From contig JBKQMB010000005.1 of the NCBI GenBank assembly GCA_052326605.1, positions 1-64,000 on the forward strand: a stretch of 64,000 nucleotides of DNA, read 5' to 3'. The notes below the pieces were generated by a model, which saw only the letters and a list, made by a program, of their open reading frames with translations, was not told the origin of the DNA and ran no database searches. Shown here piece by piece: positions 45,480 to 53,613 of the stretch. This stretch comes from Bog-756 sp052326605 (GTDB lineage Bacteria > Actinomycetota > Acidimicrobiia > Acidimicrobiales > RAAP-2). The number at the start of each line of letters is the position of its first letter. The stretch's first letter is position 1. Position numbers and translations under genes: made by a program.

Positions 45480-47312
45480 GTGGTCCCGCCATCGGACCCT
45501 CCGGTGCCGCACCTCGTCCGGGTGGTCCCCGACGTGCCGGCAATCCATCGCCGCTTCGACTACTCGGTCCCTCCGGACATCGGCGCCGAGATCGGTGTGG
45601 GCAGCCGGATCCGCATCGACCTCCACGGGCGACGGGTGGGTGCCTGGGTGGTCGAGGACCAGGTGACGGTCACCGACGGTGTGTCCCCGAAGCCCCTGGC
45701 CGCGTCCAGCGGGCAGGGGCCGCCGCCGTCGGTGGTGGCGGTGGCCGAGTGGGCGGCCTGGCGATGGGCCGGCCCGCTGTCCTCCTTCCTCGGTACCGCT
45801 TCGCCGGGCAGGCTGGTCAGGGTTGAGCGGTTTCCGGTGGACGGGCGGCACGGCCCCGACCCGGAGGACGCCGGTGGCGACGAGGGCGGACCGAGGACCG
45901 CCTCTCCCGGCGGCGGGTCGGTGGCCATCGTCGACGCCGTCATGGCCGAGCCGGGGGTCCCTGCCGTGGTCCGATTGGCACCGGCCCTGGACGCCGTGCT
46001 GGTGGTGACCGAATTGATCCACCGCACAGGACCGGCCGGCCTGCTGGTGCTGGCGCCGTCCCATGTGCGGGCCGACCAGGTGGCTGACCGCCTGAGGCGT
46101 GCCGGCCTACCGGTCGCCCTGATGCCCGACGGGTGGGAGCAGGCGTCCTCGGGCCGGTCTGTGGTGGTCGGGACCCGCGCCGCGGCCTGGGCTCCGATCG
46201 CGCGGCTGCGGGCCGCGGTCGTCCTCGACGCCCACGACGAGGCCTATCGGGAGGAGCGTGCACCCACCTGGTCGGCGGTCGACGTGGTGGTGGAGCGGGG
46301 GCGACGCGACGGTGCGCACGTGGCCCTGGTCACGCCGTGCCCACCGGTGGCCATGTCCGAGGCCGCCAACGTGGTCACCACCGCGCGGGCCGTCGAGCGC
46401 AGGGGGTGGGCGGTGGTCGAGGTGGTCGACCGGATCGGTGACGACCCGCGTACCGGGCTGTTCTCCGAGCGACTGGCCCGGGTGGCCCACCCGGTGCTCG
46501 ACCGGCCCGACGGCCGGGTGGTGTGCATCCTCAACCGGACGGGGAGGACGAGGCTGCTGGCCTGCGCAAGCTGCGGGGCCCTGGCCCGCTGCACCCGGTG
46601 CGGGGGTGCGGTGGCCCAGGCCGAGGCGGCCGGCGCCCTGCAATGCCGGCGGTGCGGGCTCTCGAGGCCGGCAGTGTGCGCCGTCTGCGACTCGACCAGG
46701 TTGAAGGCCCTCAGGATCGGGGTGACCAGGGCGACCGAGGAGCTCTCGGCGCTGCTCGGGACCGACGCGGTGGAGGTCACCGGCGGCTCGGACCCCTCGG
46801 ATCTGGGGCGGGCGCGGCTGGTGGTCGGGACCGAGGCGGCCCTCCATCGCGTCGCCCGGGCCGACGTCGTGGTGTTCCTGGACATCGATCAACATCTGCT
46901 CGCGGCACGGTTCGGCGCCGGCGAGGAGACGCTGGCCCTGTTGGCCCGGGCCGCCCGGCTGGTGGGCGGCCGCGATTCGGGCGGCAGGGTGCTGGTCCAG
47001 ACCAGGATCCCCGGGCACGAGGTACTTGTCGCCGCCGTGCACGCCGATCCCGCCCTGTTGGCGGTGGCCGAGCGGGAGGTGCGCAAGGCTCTCGACCTCC
47101 CGCCGTTCGGCGCCCTGGCCGAGCTGCGCGGTCCCGGTGCCCCGTTCTTCGCCGAAGGCCTCCGTGCCATCGAGGGACTGCGCGTGTCGGCCACCGAGTC
47201 GGACCGGTGGCTGGTACGTGCCCCAGACCACCGCACCATGGCCGATGCGCTGGCCGCGGTGCCGCGCCCGCCCGAGCGGCTCCGAGTGGAGGTCGATCCC
47301 ACCGATGTGTAG
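45480..47312 (+). CDS. priA: PriA-like primosomal protein lacking helicase motifs
   Basis: A 610-residue protein with the PriA N-terminal 3'-end-binding domain (VPAIHRRFDYSVP) and a zinc region with four CxxC pairs (LACASCGALARCTRCGG, CRRCG, CAVCD). The Walker A site expected near residue 180 is absent and the Walker B DEEH is replaced (LDAHDEAY), as in mycobacterial PriA, so it is probably a non-helicase restart factor. GTG 45480 is given; an in-frame CTG 45393 overlapping the metK stop (CTGA) would add 29 residues with no intervening stop. Confidence 0.88.
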   Translation: MVPPSDPPVPHLVRVVPDVPAIHRRFDYSVPPDIGAEIGVGSRIRIDLHGRRVGAWVVEDQVTVTDGVSPKPLAASSGQGPPPSVVAVAEWAAWRWAGPLSSFLGTASPGRLVRVERFPVDGRHGPDPEDAGGDEGGPRTASPGGGSVAIVDAVMAEPGVPAVVRLAPALDAVLVVTELIHRTGPAGLLVLAPSHVRADQVADRLRRAGLPVALMPDGWEQASSGRSVVVGTRAAAWAPIARLRAAVVLDAHDEAYREERAPTWSAVDVVVERGRRDGAHVALVTPCPPVAMSEAANVVTTARAVERRGWAVVEVVDRIGDDPRTGLFSERLARVAHPVLDRPDGRVVCILNRTGRTRLLACASCGALARCTRCGGAVAQAEAAGALQCRRCGLSRPAVCAVCDSTRLKALRIGVTRATEELSALLGTDAVEVTGGSDPSDLGRARLVVGTEAALHRVARADVVVFLDIDQHLLAARFGAGEETLALLARAARLVGGRDSGGRVLVQTRIPGHEVLVAAVHADPALLAVAEREVRKALDLPPFGALAELRGPGAPFFAEGLRAIEGLRVSATESDRWLVRAPDHRTMADALAAVPRPPERLRVEVDPTDV

Positions 47313-47390
47313 CGCGCGCCGAGGCGCTTCCGCCCCCGGTTCGGTCCGGCTGGGTGGGGGTATGACGGCGTGCTGGGTGGGCGCAGCCCG

Positions 47391-47396
47391 TACAAT
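47391..47396 (+). promoter_or_regulatory. Candidate -10 box TACAAT for def
   Basis: TACAAT is close to consensus and ends six bases before the def ATG, without a ribosome site; a leaderless transcript is expected. Confidence 0.5.
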
Positions 47397-47402
47397 GGGC
47401 GC

Positions 47403-47948
47403 ATGCCCTCCTATGCGGTCCGGGTCTACGGCGACCCGGTCTTGAAGCAGGTCGCCCACGACGTCGAGCACGTCGACGGCTCGCTGGTCCGCCTGGTCAA
47501 CGACATGGTGGACACGATGTACGACTCCGAGGGAGCCGGCCTGGCCGCCCCGCAGATCGGGGTGCAGAAGCGGCTCTTCGTCTACGACGTGGGCGAGGGC
47601 CCCGAGGTCATGATCAACCCGACCATCGTCGAGACGGGGGGGGAGTGGTACCACGACGAGGGGTGCCTCTCGATCCCCGGCCTGCGACTGGGCATCGTGC
47701 GGCCGAAGCAGGTCCACCTGCGTGGCTTCGACCTCGACGGCGAGGAGGTCTCCCTCGAGGCCGATGAGTTCCTGGCGCGGGTGTTCCAGCACGAGGTGGA
47801 CCACCTCGACGGGGTCCTGATGGTCGAGCGCCTGGAGGAGGACATGCGCAGGCAGGCACTGCGGGTGCTCCGCGATCGCTCCCTCGGGCTCGACACCACG
47901 GCCATGGAGGCCAAGCTGGTGTCGGCTCACAGCCCACGGGAGGTGTGA
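47403..47948 (+). CDS. def: Peptide deformylase
   Basis: A 181-residue Fe/Zn hydrolase removing the formyl group from new proteins. All three motifs are intact: GAGLAAPQIGV, EGCLSIPGL (metal Cys) and QHEVDHLDGVL (two metal His and the catalytic Glu). It forms a functional pair with the adjacent fmt. ATG 47403 lies just after a TACAAT box. Confidence 0.96.
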   Translation: MPSYAVRVYGDPVLKQVAHDVEHVDGSLVRLVNDMVDTMYDSEGAGLAAPQIGVQKRLFVYDVGEGPEVMINPTIVETGGEWYHDEGCLSIPGLRLGIVRPKQVHLRGFDLDGEEVSLEADEFLARVFQHEVDHLDGVLMVERLEEDMRRQALRVLRDRSLGLDTTAMEAKLVSAHSPREV

Positions 47949-48007
47949 CCCCCGACCGACGCCGGAGCCCGTCCGGGATGCCGGCGGCCGTCGGCGCGGT
48001 GAGCCGC

Positions 48008-48013
48008 TAACGT
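48008..48013 (+). promoter_or_regulatory. Candidate -10 box TAACGT for fmt
   Basis: TAACGT ends six bases before the fmt ATG, no ribosome site; leaderless arrangement. Confidence 0.42.
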
Positions 48014-48019
48014 CCGGCC

Positions 48020-48931
48020 ATGGCCCGCCTGGTGTACCTCGGGACTCCGGAGGCCGCGGTCGCCCCCCTGCGTGCGTTGGTGGGTGCCGGTCACGAGGTG
48101 GTTCTGGTGGTCACCCGGCCCGACAAGCGGCGCGGCAGGGGCAGCGAGGTGGCTCCGAGCCCGGTGAAGGCGGCAGCCGTCGAGCTCGGCCTCCCGGTGT
48201 CCGTCACCCTCGAGGACGTGCTCGACGTCGGCGCCGAACTGGGGGTGGTGGTGGCCTACGGGCGGATCATCCCCAAGGCGGTCCTCGACCGCCTTGCCAT
48301 GGTCAACGTGCACTTCTCGCTCCTGCCGCGGTGGCGGGGGGCCGCTCCGGTGGAGAGGGCCATCCTCGAGGGCGACGCCGAGACGGGCGTCTGCCTGATG
48401 GCCGTGGAGGCCGGCCTCGACACGGGGCGGATCTACGCCGAGGCGACGACGGCCATCGGCGGCGAGGAGACGGCGGACGCGCTGCGGTCCCGCCTGGTGG
48501 AGATCGGGTGCGGCCTTCTGGTGGAGCATCTCCGGGACGGACCGGCCGGGCTGCCGCCGCCCCGGGACCAGTCCGGAATGCCGTCGTACGCCGAGAAGAT
48601 CCGGCCGGCCGAGCTCGAGCTCGACTGGAGGCAACCGGCCAGTGACCTCCGCAGGGTGATCCGACTGGGCCGGGCCTGGACCACGTTCCACGGTCGTCGG
48701 CTGCGCATCCTGGAGGCCACCGGCCCTGAGGACGCGACTGCCCCCGGCGGACACGCGGTACCCGGGGGCACCGGCGCCATCCCCGGGAGACTCGACGGGG
48801 CCGAGGTGATCGCCGGCAACGGGACACGGCTCCGGTTGATCGCCGTGCAACCCGAGGGCAAGCGCCCGATGGCGGCAGTGGACTGGCTCCACGGCGTGCG
48901 ACCCGGGCCAGGCGACGCCCTGGGGGCATGA
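48020..48931 (+). CDS. fmt: Methionyl-tRNA formyltransferase
   Basis: A 303-residue enzyme that formylates initiator Met-tRNA. The hydrolase-fold domain has the active-site segment VNVHFSLLPRWRGAAPVERA with the catalytic Asn and His, and DTGRIYA with the Asp; the C-terminal OB-like domain ends near VDWLHGVRPGPGD. Complete and of normal length. In Mycobacterium the next gene is rsmB (fmu), which is missing here; rpe follows. Confidence 0.95.
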   Translation: MARLVYLGTPEAAVAPLRALVGAGHEVVLVVTRPDKRRGRGSEVAPSPVKAAAVELGLPVSVTLEDVLDVGAELGVVVAYGRIIPKAVLDRLAMVNVHFSLLPRWRGAAPVERAILEGDAETGVCLMAVEAGLDTGRIYAEATTAIGGEETADALRSRLVEIGCGLLVEHLRDGPAGLPPPRDQSGMPSYAEKIRPAELELDWRQPASDLRRVIRLGRAWTTFHGRRLRILEATGPEDATAPGGHAVPGGTGAIPGRLDGAEVIAGNGTRLRLIAVQPEGKRPMAAVDWLHGVRPGPGDALGA

Positions 48932-49016
48932 GCGGATCGGTTCGCCGCCGGAGGGGAGGACCCGCCAGGGGTGAGGCCACCGACTCCGGGTGGTCCCCCC
49001 GGTAGGCTCGTCCGTG

Positions 49017-49730
49017 ATGGCGAACCCGACCACGACCACGACCCCGATGCCGGACCAGGCGCTGCGCGTCGCACCGTCGATACTCTCCGCCGATTTCGGC
49101 AGGCTGTCCGACGCTGTCGGCCTGGTCGCCCCCGGGACCGACTGGTTGCACCTCGACGTCATGGACGGTCACTTCGTTCCCAATCTGAGCATCGGACCAC
49201 CGGTGGTGTCGTCCCTGCGGGAGCACACCGACCTCTTCTTCGACACCCACCTGATGATCACCGACCCAGCGCGCTACCTCGAGCCGTTCCGCGACGCCGG
49301 CTCCGACGGGTGCACGGTCCATGTCGAGGTGGGGGAGACCGAGGCGCTGGTGGGCCAGATGCGGGAGCTCGGCCTCCGGGTCGGCCTCGCAGCCAATCCC
49401 GATACGCCGTTCGAGGCGTTGGCGCCCTACTTGGGCATCGTCGACCTAGTCCTGTGCATGACGGTGTTCCCCGGGTTCGGCGGCCAGTCCTTCATCGCCG
49501 AGGTGATGCCCAAGGTCCGTCAGGTCCGGGATGCCGCCAACGCCGCCGGTCTCTCCCTCGACGTCGAGGTGGACGGAGGGATCGACGAGCACACGGTCGT
49601 CGAGGCCGCCCGCTCGGGGGCCAACGTGTTCGTGGCCGGCTCCGCCGTCTTCGGGCGCGCCGACCCACTCGAGGCAGCCAGCGGCATCCTGCGTGCCGCG
49701 GGCGGAGCAGCGGCAGGCAATCCATCCTGA
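49017..49730 (+). CDS. rpe: Ribulose-phosphate 3-epimerase
   Basis: A 237-residue TIM-barrel epimerase linking ribulose-5-phosphate and xylulose-5-phosphate. LRVAPSILSADFGRL, WLHLDVMDGHFVPNLSIGP, TVFPGFGGQSFI and VDGGIDEHT hold the metal ligands and catalytic Asp pair. ATG 49017 (or GTG 49014) lies eight bases after TAGGCT. Its stop is overlapped by an in-frame CTG of ribD (CTGA). Ribulose-5-phosphate is also the substrate of ribBA nearby. Confidence 0.95.
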   Translation: MANPTTTTTPMPDQALRVAPSILSADFGRLSDAVGLVAPGTDWLHLDVMDGHFVPNLSIGPPVVSSLREHTDLFFDTHLMITDPARYLEPFRDAGSDGCTVHVEVGETEALVGQMRELGLRVGLAANPDTPFEALAPYLGIVDLVLCMTVFPGFGGQSFIAEVMPKVRQVRDAANAAGLSLDVEVDGGIDEHTVVEAARSGANVFVAGSAVFGRADPLEAASGILRAAGGAAAGNPS

Positions 49731-49771
49731 GCACCGGACCGCACCCGGGCGGGCGCACCGACGGCGAGTGG

Positions 49772-50785
49772 ATGGGACGCGCCCTGGGGGCCGCCGAGTC
49801 GGTCCGGGGTCGCACATCGCCGAACCCCTGGGTGGGCGCGGTGGTGGTGCCGGAGGAACTGGCAGGGGCCGACCGGGACGGACCGGCCTGGTTCGCCGGG
49901 GCCACTGCACCCCCCGGAGGACCACACGCCGAGGTCGTCGCGCTCGGCGCTGCAGGCCACCGAGCCCACGGGAGCACCCTGTTCGTCACCTTGGAGCCCT
50001 GTGCCCATCACGGCCGGACCCCGCCCTGTACGGACGCCATCATCGCGTCCGGTGCCCGAAGGGTGGTCGTCGGGATCGAGGATCCGGACCCACTGGTCGC
50101 CGGCCGCGGCATTGCCGCACTCCGTTCGGCGGGCATCGAGGTCGACGTGGGGGTGGCCGCCACCGAGGTGGGCGAGCAGTTGGCCGGCTACCTGAAGCAC
50201 CGCCGGACCGGCCGGCCGTGGGTGATCCTCAAACTGGCTGCCACCTTCGACGGCAGGATCGCCGCTCCTGACGGGACCAGCAGGTGGATAACCGGGGAGG
50301 CCGCCCGTCTCGATGCTCATCGACTGCGGGCGCGATCCGACGCCGTGGTGGTGGGGGCGGGCACGGTCCGGGCCGACGATCCCCACCTGACCGTCCGCCT
50401 TCCCCCCGACGACCCCTGCTTCCGCAGCCCCGATGCCCAGCCGGTCCGGGTGGTGCTTGGCCACGCACCGGCCGGCGCCGCGGTCCGACCGGCCGTGGAG
50501 CTTTCCGGGGAGATCGGAGCGGTGCTCGACGAACTGGGAAGCCAGGGCCTGATGCAGGTGCTGGTCGAGGGTGGTGCCGGTGTGGCCCACGCCTTCCACG
50601 CCTCGGGTCTGGTGGACCGCTACATCCTGTATCTGGCCCCGGCCCTGTTCGGCGGGGATGATGCCCGCCCGCTGTTCGCCGGACCGGGTGCGCCCACCCT
50701 CGGGGCACTGTGGCGGGGAAGGGTGCGGTCGGTGAGTAGCCTGGAGGGCGACTTGAGGGTGGAATTGTCCTCCTCCGAGACTTGA
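49772..50785 (+). CDS. ribD: Riboflavin biosynthesis deaminase/reductase RibD
   Basis: A 337-residue bifunctional enzyme. The deaminase half has TSPNPWVGAVVV, the zinc ligands in GGPHAEVVAL and EPCAHHGRTPPCT. The reductase half has LKLAATFDGRIAAPDG, SRWITGEAAR and LVEGGAGVAHAF for NADPH and substrate. ATG 49772 is the first standard start, but homologues usually have several residues before the WM at this point; CTG 49727, in frame and overlapping the rpe stop as CTGA, would add 15 residues and may be the true start. Head of the rib gene run. Confidence 0.92.
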   Translation: MGRALGAAESVRGRTSPNPWVGAVVVPEELAGADRDGPAWFAGATAPPGGPHAEVVALGAAGHRAHGSTLFVTLEPCAHHGRTPPCTDAIIASGARRVVVGIEDPDPLVAGRGIAALRSAGIEVDVGVAATEVGEQLAGYLKHRRTGRPWVILKLAATFDGRIAAPDGTSRWITGEAARLDAHRLRARSDAVVVGAGTVRADDPHLTVRLPPDDPCFRSPDAQPVRVVLGHAPAGAAVRPAVELSGEIGAVLDELGSQGLMQVLVEGGAGVAHAFHASGLVDRYILYLAPALFGGDDARPLFAGPGAPTLGALWRGRVRSVSSLEGDLRVELSSSET

Positions 50786-50821
50786 TCGTGGTCGTTCGAG
50801 TCGAGAAATGCCTAAGGCAGA

Positions 50822-50878
50822 CCCACTCCCGGCCGACAAAGAGAAGAGTTGGTCCGGTGGGTCGTAATCCCACGGGCC
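50822..50878 (+). promoter_or_regulatory. Structured leader with two exclusive hairpins before ribBA
   Basis: In the 127-bp ribD-ribBA gap, GTGGG (50857-50861) can pair upstream with CCCAC (50822-50826), with GGCCGAC/GTTGGTC (50831-50837/50848-50854) inside, or downstream with CCCAC (50869-50873) in a ten-base-pair stem GGTCC-G-GTGGG/CCCAC-GGGCC with loop TCGTAAT. The foldings exclude each other, a riboswitch-like design. It does not match the FMN riboswitch (RFN) consensus, and no U-run follows. Confidence 0.5.
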
Positions 50879-50912
50879 CCGGAGCCATCGAACAGAGGGA
50901 GACAAAGGGTAG

Positions 50913-52133
50913 ATGCCCTTTTCAGGAGTTGAGGAAGCGATCGAGGCCATCGGGCGCGGCGAGATCGTCGTGGTCGTGGACGACGAGGACCGCGAGAACG
51001 AAGGCGACCTGATCATGGCCGCCGATGCGGTAACCCCCGAGAAGATCGCGTTCTTCCTCGCCTACACGTCCGGCCTCATCTGTGTCCCCCTCACCCCCGA
51101 ACGGGTGGAGCACCTCGATCTGCCCCTGATGGTCACCTCGAACACGGAGGCGCAACGGACGGCGTTCACCGTCAGTGTCGACTACCGGCATGGAACCTCC
51201 ACGGGGATCTCGGCGGCTGACCGCTCCGCCACGATAAAGGCCCTCGTCGATCCCCACACCCGACCGACCGATCTGAACCGTCCGGGCCACATCTTCCCGC
51301 TCCGGTACCGTCCGGGTGGAGTACTCAAGCGTGCCGGGCACACCGAGGCGGCTGTCGACCTGGCCCGGGCGGCGGGGATGTCCCCGGCCGGAGTGCTGTG
51401 CGAGGTGGTGAGCGAGGACAAGACGGGCATGGCCCGGCTTCCCGAGCTGAGGGCGTTCGCAGACAGGCACGGCCTCCTGCTCATAACCATCGCCGACCTG
51501 ATCCGCTATCGCCGGCACAAGGACAAGCTGGTCCGTCGCATCGCCGACGCGCGCATTCCCACCGACTACGGGGAGTTCACCGTCTACGCCTACGAGTCGG
51601 TCCTCGACGGGGAGCATCACGTGGCTCTGGTCAAAGGTGACGTGCGGGGGAAGCCCAACACGCTGGTCCGGGTCCACAGCGAGTGCCTAACCGGTGACGT
51701 CTTCGGTTCGCTCCGCTGCGACTGCGGCCCACAGCTCCACGGAGCCATGGCCACTATCGCCGACAACGGGAGCGGGGTCCTGGTCTATCTGCGTGGCCAC
51801 GAGGGGCGCGGCATCGGACTGGCGCACAAGCTGCGCGCCTACAACCTCCAAGAGGAGGGGTTCGACACCGTGGACGCCAACCTCGAACTGGGCCTGCCGG
51901 CCGACTCCCGCGAGTACGGGATCGGAGCGCAGATCCTGGTCGACCTGGGCGTCACCACCATGCGGCTGATGACCAACAACCCGACCAAGTACGGGGGCCT
52001 CGAAGGGTTCGGCCTCGACATCGTCGAACGGGTGAGCATCCAGCCCACTCCCACACCGCAGAACATCGAGTACCTTCGGACCAAGCGCGAGCGCATGGGC
52101 CACCTACTCGAAGGTCTCGATGACGTCCTCTGA
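50913..52133 (+). CDS. ribBA: DHBP synthase / GTP cyclohydrolase II (RibBA)
   Basis: A 406-residue fusion. RibB (about 1-200) has VVDDEDRENEGDLIMAAD and the HGTSTGISAADR and RPGHIFPLR active-site segments. RibA (about 205-400) has VRVHSECLTGDVFGSLRCDCG with the three zinc Cys, GHEGRGIGL and TNNPTKY. It supplies both precursors of riboflavin. ATG 50913 is behind AGGGAG and AAGGGT. It overlaps ribH by 14 bases. No riboflavin synthase (ribE) gene lies in this rib cluster. Confidence 0.96.
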   Translation: MPFSGVEEAIEAIGRGEIVVVVDDEDRENEGDLIMAADAVTPEKIAFFLAYTSGLICVPLTPERVEHLDLPLMVTSNTEAQRTAFTVSVDYRHGTSTGISAADRSATIKALVDPHTRPTDLNRPGHIFPLRYRPGGVLKRAGHTEAAVDLARAAGMSPAGVLCEVVSEDKTGMARLPELRAFADRHGLLLITIADLIRYRRHKDKLVRRIADARIPTDYGEFTVYAYESVLDGEHHVALVKGDVRGKPNTLVRVHSECLTGDVFGSLRCDCGPQLHGAMATIADNGSGVLVYLRGHEGRGIGLAHKLRAYNLQEEGFDTVDANLELGLPADSREYGIGAQILVDLGVTTMRLMTNNPTKYGGLEGFGLDIVERVSIQPTPTPQNIEYLRTKRERMGHLLEGLDDVL

Positions 52134-52704
52134 TCTGACACTGCTGCCGAGCGACGCCAAGGAGAGGACTGCAGCCCGGGTCGGAACCTCCCTCGACGGC
52201 GCGTCGGCCGGGACGCCTTCCCCGGCGGGAGCCAGGATCGGGTTTGCCTGCGCCGAGTTCAACGGTGGGATCACCGATCGCCTGTTGCGCGGTGCCCTCG
52301 ACGCCCTGGAAGAGTCCGGGTGCGACCTGGCGTACGCCGTGGTGGCCTGGGTGCCCGGTGCCTTCGAACTCCCGGTGGTCGCCCAGAGGCTGGCCGGCTC
52401 CGGCGCGGTGGATGCCGTGGTCTGCCTTGGCGCGGTGATCAGGGGGGACACCGGCCACTACGAGTTCGTGGCGGGGGAGTGCGCCTCGGGCCTGCAGCGG
52501 GTGCAACTCGATACCGGCATCCCGGTCATCTTCGGCGTGCTGACCACCGACACCGTCGACCAGGCCCTGGTGCGCTCGGAGGACGACGAGGCCAACAAGG
52601 GTCGTGAGGCCGCCCTGACCGCTCTCCGCACGGCCACCGTGTTGGGAGGGGTCACCGCACTGTCGGGCGTGCACCGCGTGGGCTTCACCACAAGGAGACG
52701 CTGA
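52120..52704 (+). CDS. ribH: 6,7-Dimethyl-8-ribityllumazine synthase
   Basis: A 194-residue lumazine synthase, normally an icosahedral or pentameric assembly. FACAEFNGGITDRLL, WVPGAFELPVVAQ, the phosphate- and catalytic-His segment GAVIRGDTGHYEFV, and GVLTTDTVDQAL are present. About 38 extra residues precede the core. ATG 52120 overlaps ribBA by 14 bases. The hisG start follows its stop by two bases. Confidence 0.95.
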   Translation: MTSSDLTLLPSDAKERTAARVGTSLDGASAGTPSPAGARIGFACAEFNGGITDRLLRGALDALEESGCDLAYAVVAWVPGAFELPVVAQRLAGSGAVDAVVCLGAVIRGDTGHYEFVAGECASGLQRVQLDTGIPVIFGVLTTDTVDQALVRSEDDEANKGREAALTALRTATVLGGVTALSGVHRVGFTTRRR

Positions 52705-52706
52705 GC

Positions 52707-53603
52707 GTGCTGCGCCTGGTGCTGCCCAAGGGCTCGCTCGAGCGGGCCACACTCGACCTGTTCGCTGCGGCGGACCTCGGTGTGAACCGATCGTCGGACG
52801 TCGACTACCGGGCCTCGGTGGACGATCCCCGTATCGAAGAGGTCCGTATCCTGCGCCCCCAGGAGATACCGCTCTACGTGGCCGACGGGCTGTTCGACAT
52901 CGGCATCACGGGCCGCGACTGGGTGGAGGAGCGGGGCAGCAAGGTGACCTCGCTCGGCGTCCTCCAGTACTCCAAGGCGACCGCCAATCCGATCCGGGTG
53001 GTGCTGGCGGTGCCCGTCGACTCGCCGGTGGCTTCGGTGGCCGACCTGGCCGCCCTGACCTCCGGGAGATCGGGAGGGCTCCGGGTGTCGACGGAGTACG
53101 CCGAGCTGACCCGGCGCTATCTCGAGGAGCACGGGGTCGCGGCCGAGGTCAGCCTCTCCTACGGCGCCACCGAGGCGAAGGTGCCCGACATCGCCGACTG
53201 CGTGGTCGAGATCACCGAGACGGGCCGGGCGCTGCGTGCCGCCGGGCTGAAGATCGTCGGGACCCTGCTGGTCTCCCACACCGAGCTGATCGCCAACCCG
53301 GACTCGTGGGCCGATCCGGTCAAGCGCCATGCCATGGAGCAGCTGCTCACGCTCCTGCAGGGAGCGCTGGAGGCGCGGGACAAGGTACTGGTCAAGCTCA
53401 ATGTGTCGGCAGGACAGCTTCCCGGGGTGATCGACCTGCTGCCGGCCCTGCGTTCACCCACCGTGTCCGAACTGTTCGGGGGCGGCGGTTTCGCAGTGGA
53501 GACGGTGGTGCCGAAAGCCGAGATCAACACCCTGATCCCGGCGCTGAAGGACCGGGGCGCCACCGACATCATCGAACTGGCCCTGTCCAAGATCGTGCAC
53601 TGA
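52707..53603 (+). CDS. hisG: ATP phosphoribosyltransferase, long form
   Basis: A 298-residue HisG catalysing the first step of histidine synthesis. LRLVLPKGSLERATLDLF, the DIGITGRDWVEE segment and the C-terminal ACT-like regulatory domain (VVPKAEINTLIPALKDRGATDIIELALSKIVH) identify the long, histidine-inhibited form, so no HisZ is needed. GTG 52707 has AAGGAG nine bases upstream. The other his genes, including hisE, are not in the window; hisG seems to ride on the rib operon. Confidence 0.95.
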   Translation: MLRLVLPKGSLERATLDLFAAADLGVNRSSDVDYRASVDDPRIEEVRILRPQEIPLYVADGLFDIGITGRDWVEERGSKVTSLGVLQYSKATANPIRVVLAVPVDSPVASVADLAALTSGRSGGLRVSTEYAELTRRYLEEHGVAAEVSLSYGATEAKVPDIADCVVEITETGRALRAAGLKIVGTLLVSHTELIANPDSWADPVKRHAMEQLLTLLQGALEARDKVLVKLNVSAGQLPGVIDLLPALRSPTVSELFGGGGFAVETVVPKAEINTLIPALKDRGATDIIELALSKIVH

Positions 53604-53613
53604 GGAGCCTGGT

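Noticed and set aside
50848..50880. tRNA T-arm-like stem GTGGG-loop-CCCAC
   Set aside because: The loop TCGTAAT lacks the TTC of tRNA T-loops, and no D-arm, anticodon arm or acceptor stem can be drawn around it.
50786..50912. FMN riboswitch before ribBA
   Set aside because: The conserved RFN core sequences and multi-branch order are not present, although other structure is.
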